Shown: in pieces, positions 7,274 through 8,572 of the stretch
How positions within the stretch are numbered: the stretch's first letter is position 1
Layout of the letters: each line of letters starts with the position of its first letter
Notes under the pieces: model-generated
Told to the model about the DNA's origin: nothing
Databases searched by the model: none
Seen by the model: the letters and a program-made list of their open reading frames with translations, nothing else
Program-made: the position numbers and the translations under genes
NCBI GenBank assembly: GCA_030592355.1
Contig: JAUVJE010000103.1
Coordinates: forward strand, 1 to 8,572
Direction of reading: 5' to 3'
Length of the DNA: 8,572 bases
Source of the DNA: Clostridia bacterium
Lineage (GTDB): Bacteria > Bacillota > Clostridia > DUPQ01

Positions 7274-8446
7274 ATGAGTTATAAAAAAATCATCATAATC
7301 ATATTAATTTTAACGGCTGCACTTATTATGCTATTGAACTTTGCTTTTAAAAAAATACAAACGGTGGAAATGAAAATACAAACGCTTCAGACTGAATTAA
7401 GCGATGAAGAGTTAATCAATGTGATTGCCGGGTTGAATAATTATAAAGATATTGTATTTATCGGGGATGTAAAATTATCTGATTTTCAAATCTTACTGAT
7501 AAACCATGTAAATCTACAAGCCGCATTGTGGCAGGAAGGTTCATATAGCGTTGTTGATTATAACAAGCTTGACCCTGCAATCATCAATAGCAATAGTTAT
7601 ATGGCTTATGCGGCAAATATTCCAACTGTAGTACTTAATTGCGATGAGATTTTAGGAGATGCCGTTGAAAGGACGATTAGTTTATCCTATCGTTATATGT
7701 TGGGTAATTTCAATAAACTTAATCCAAGCGGAATTAATTATTTTCAGACCATAGAAGAAGATGTCAGGGTGCACTATTATCGATATGAAATGATAGAAGC
7801 GCTGAAATCAGCTTATTTTGATAATGAAAATTTAGAAAGATTCGGGTATTTCTATCATAAGTGGAATATGCATCTGGGCGAAAAGTATCTTAGGGTTGCA
7901 GAATATGATTATTATGACGGATTCAAAGCATACATTGAGTTAAAAGTGAAGGTACTGCAGGACTCTGAATATGATATGCGTGGTTATATAGACAATATGA
8001 TTAATGAGTATGGTGTATATAGTAAAAAGGATGAATACAAATTAATGGGACTGTTTTGGTTCTTAATTGCAGACAGGGAAGGCCTTGATATGCTTATGAG
8101 GGATGATGTGAGAGTGGACCAATATAAATTATTACTAGAAGGCACACCCTATATTTCTATTGATGAAGAAGAAAGCTGGATTGATTTTAATGTTAAATAT
8201 GAGCAGTATACAATGTCGATAGAGCAGATAATTGAAATTTGTGTCAGGGATGACATGAAATTAACACCTGTGATGCTGAACCTGTTATCGGAGAGCTATA
8301 ACGAAACCGTAAAGATAGAAGATAGTCATTACATCTATACGGATTTCAGAGCAAGACTTGTTGATGGGCAAGTGATTAGAAAAGATTTTATATTGGCCAA
8401 AGTTGAGCCATATAAAATTAAATATTATATAGATCTGAATAAATAA
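7274..8446 (+). CDS. Membrane-anchored protein of unknown function
   Basis: I do not recognise this 390-residue protein. It starts 3 bases after the previous stop behind a weak AGG (7264-7266), so coupling to the GH13 gene is likely. Residues 4-5 are Lys and about 6-24 form one hydrophobic helix (IIIIILILTAALIMLLNFA), then K26-K27. No lipobox Cys follows, so it is probably an uncleaved signal-anchor with a large extracellular domain. Residues 28-54 look helical (VEMKIQTLQTELSDEELINVI). The body is rich in Tyr, Asp and Glu. The order of segments, a helix at 130-143, YRYEMIEALKSA 169-180, EYDYYDGFKAYIELK 210-224 and EYKLMGLFWFLIADREGLD 254-272, recalls secreted zinc-peptidase-like proteins with HEXXH, then EG-A-Y-E, then a Y-x-x-G helix. 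The zinc ligands are absent here. That link is a guess from pattern only. Its place in the operon suggests a role at the cell surface in sugar uptake or sensing. Confidence 0.75.
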   Translation: MSYKKIIIIILILTAALIMLLNFAFKKIQTVEMKIQTLQTELSDEELINVIAGLNNYKDIVFIGDVKLSDFQILLINHVNLQAALWQEGSYSVVDYNKLDPAIINSNSYMAYAANIPTVVLNCDEILGDAVERTISLSYRYMLGNFNKLNPSGINYFQTIEEDVRVHYYRYEMIEALKSAYFDNENLERFGYFYHKWNMHLGEKYLRVAEYDYYDGFKAYIELKVKVLQDSEYDMRGYIDNMINEYGVYSKKDEYKLMGLFWFLIADREGLDMLMRDDVRVDQYKLLLEGTPYISIDEEESWIDFNVKYEQYTMSIEQIIEICVRDDMKLTPVMLNLLSESYNETVKIEDSHYIYTDFRARLVDGQVIRKDFILAKVEPYKIKYYIDLNK

Positions 8447-8480
8447 AAAATATTATGTAAAGTAAGTAAGAGGGATAAAA

Positions 8481-8572
8481 ATGGATTACTTGGCTCAGTA
8501 TGAAAATTGGTTGCAAAAAGCAGATAAAGAAACAATCAAAGAACTGGAAAAAATCAAAAATAATCGCAAGGA
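8481..8572 (+). CDS. Probable phosphohexomutase (phosphoglucomutase/phosphomannomutase), N-terminal fragment
   Basis: An open frame starts at ATG 8481, 6 bases after AAGAGGG (8468-8474), and runs off the window after 30 full codons. The visible residues, MDYLAQYENWLQKADKE followed by a Lys/Glu-rich helix, resemble the N-terminal cap of clostridial alpha-D-phosphohexomutases, which typically open with a Y-x-x-W-L helix and an acidic/basic stretch before the first catalytic domain. No catalytic motif is within the window, so the call rests on this short similarity and on context. A GH130 phosphorylase makes a hexose-1-phosphate, which such a mutase would convert to the 6-phosphate. The 34-base gap after the preceding stop contains no terminator, so it is probably in the same transcript. 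Confidence 0.6.
   Translation, partial: MDYLAQYENWLQKADKETIKELEKIKNNRK

Noticed and set aside
8403..8431. Possible sigma-A promoter, TTGAGC then TATATA with a 17-base spacer, before the mutase gene
   Set aside because: The match is partial and falls inside coding, very AT-rich sequence where such matches are common by chance.

Overview
The window looks like part of one long carbohydrate-use operon from an AT-rich, low-GC Gram-positive bacterium, most likely a clostridial Bacillota. That placement rests on strong AGGAGG-type ribosome binding sites, TTG/ATG starts, short intergenic gaps, the AT-rich coding style and the domain makeup. No rRNA or other taxonomic marker is present, so the genus is open. 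Every supported gene is on the + strand, and no tRNA, rRNA, CRISPR array or mobile element is visible.

Layout: (1) 1-232 is the C-terminus of a protein that fits a sugar-binding lipoprotein (ABC solute-binding protein). (2) 246-279 is a strong GA/CT hairpin between that gene and the permease genes. (3) 317-3328 encodes two MalF/MalG-type permeases and a MalK/UgpC-type ATPase, which complete a CUT1-type sugar importer. The second permease carries an unusually long acidic extracytoplasmic loop. (4) 3343-7270 encodes three cytoplasmic carbohydrate enzymes: a GT4-type retaining glycosyltransferase, a GH130-type beta-mannoside phosphorylase-like protein, and a GH13 protein of the oligo-1,6-glucosidase group. 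(5) 7274-8446 encodes a membrane-anchored protein of unknown function. (6) 8481 to the end is the N-terminus of what is probably a phosphohexomutase.

Working model (inference): an oligosaccharide or glycoside is imported and a terminal beta-mannosyl unit is phosphorolysed by the GH130 protein to give mannose-1-phosphate. The mutase at the end of the window would move this into glycolysis as hexose-6-phosphate. The GT4 and GH13 proteins would rearrange or cleave the remainder. The most striking single observation is that the GH13 protein keeps its nucleophile, transition-state Asp and -1 subsite residues but has Gln where the general acid/base Glu should be. It is therefore either a non-hydrolytic or leaving-group-restricted enzyme, or a binding protein. 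A GT4 enzyme, a GH130 protein and an acid/base-less GH13 protein behind a dedicated importer is the best candidate here for an undescribed pathway.

Three start codons are reassigned from the longest reading frame on ribosome-binding-site evidence: TTG 317, ATG 3343 and ATG 5675.
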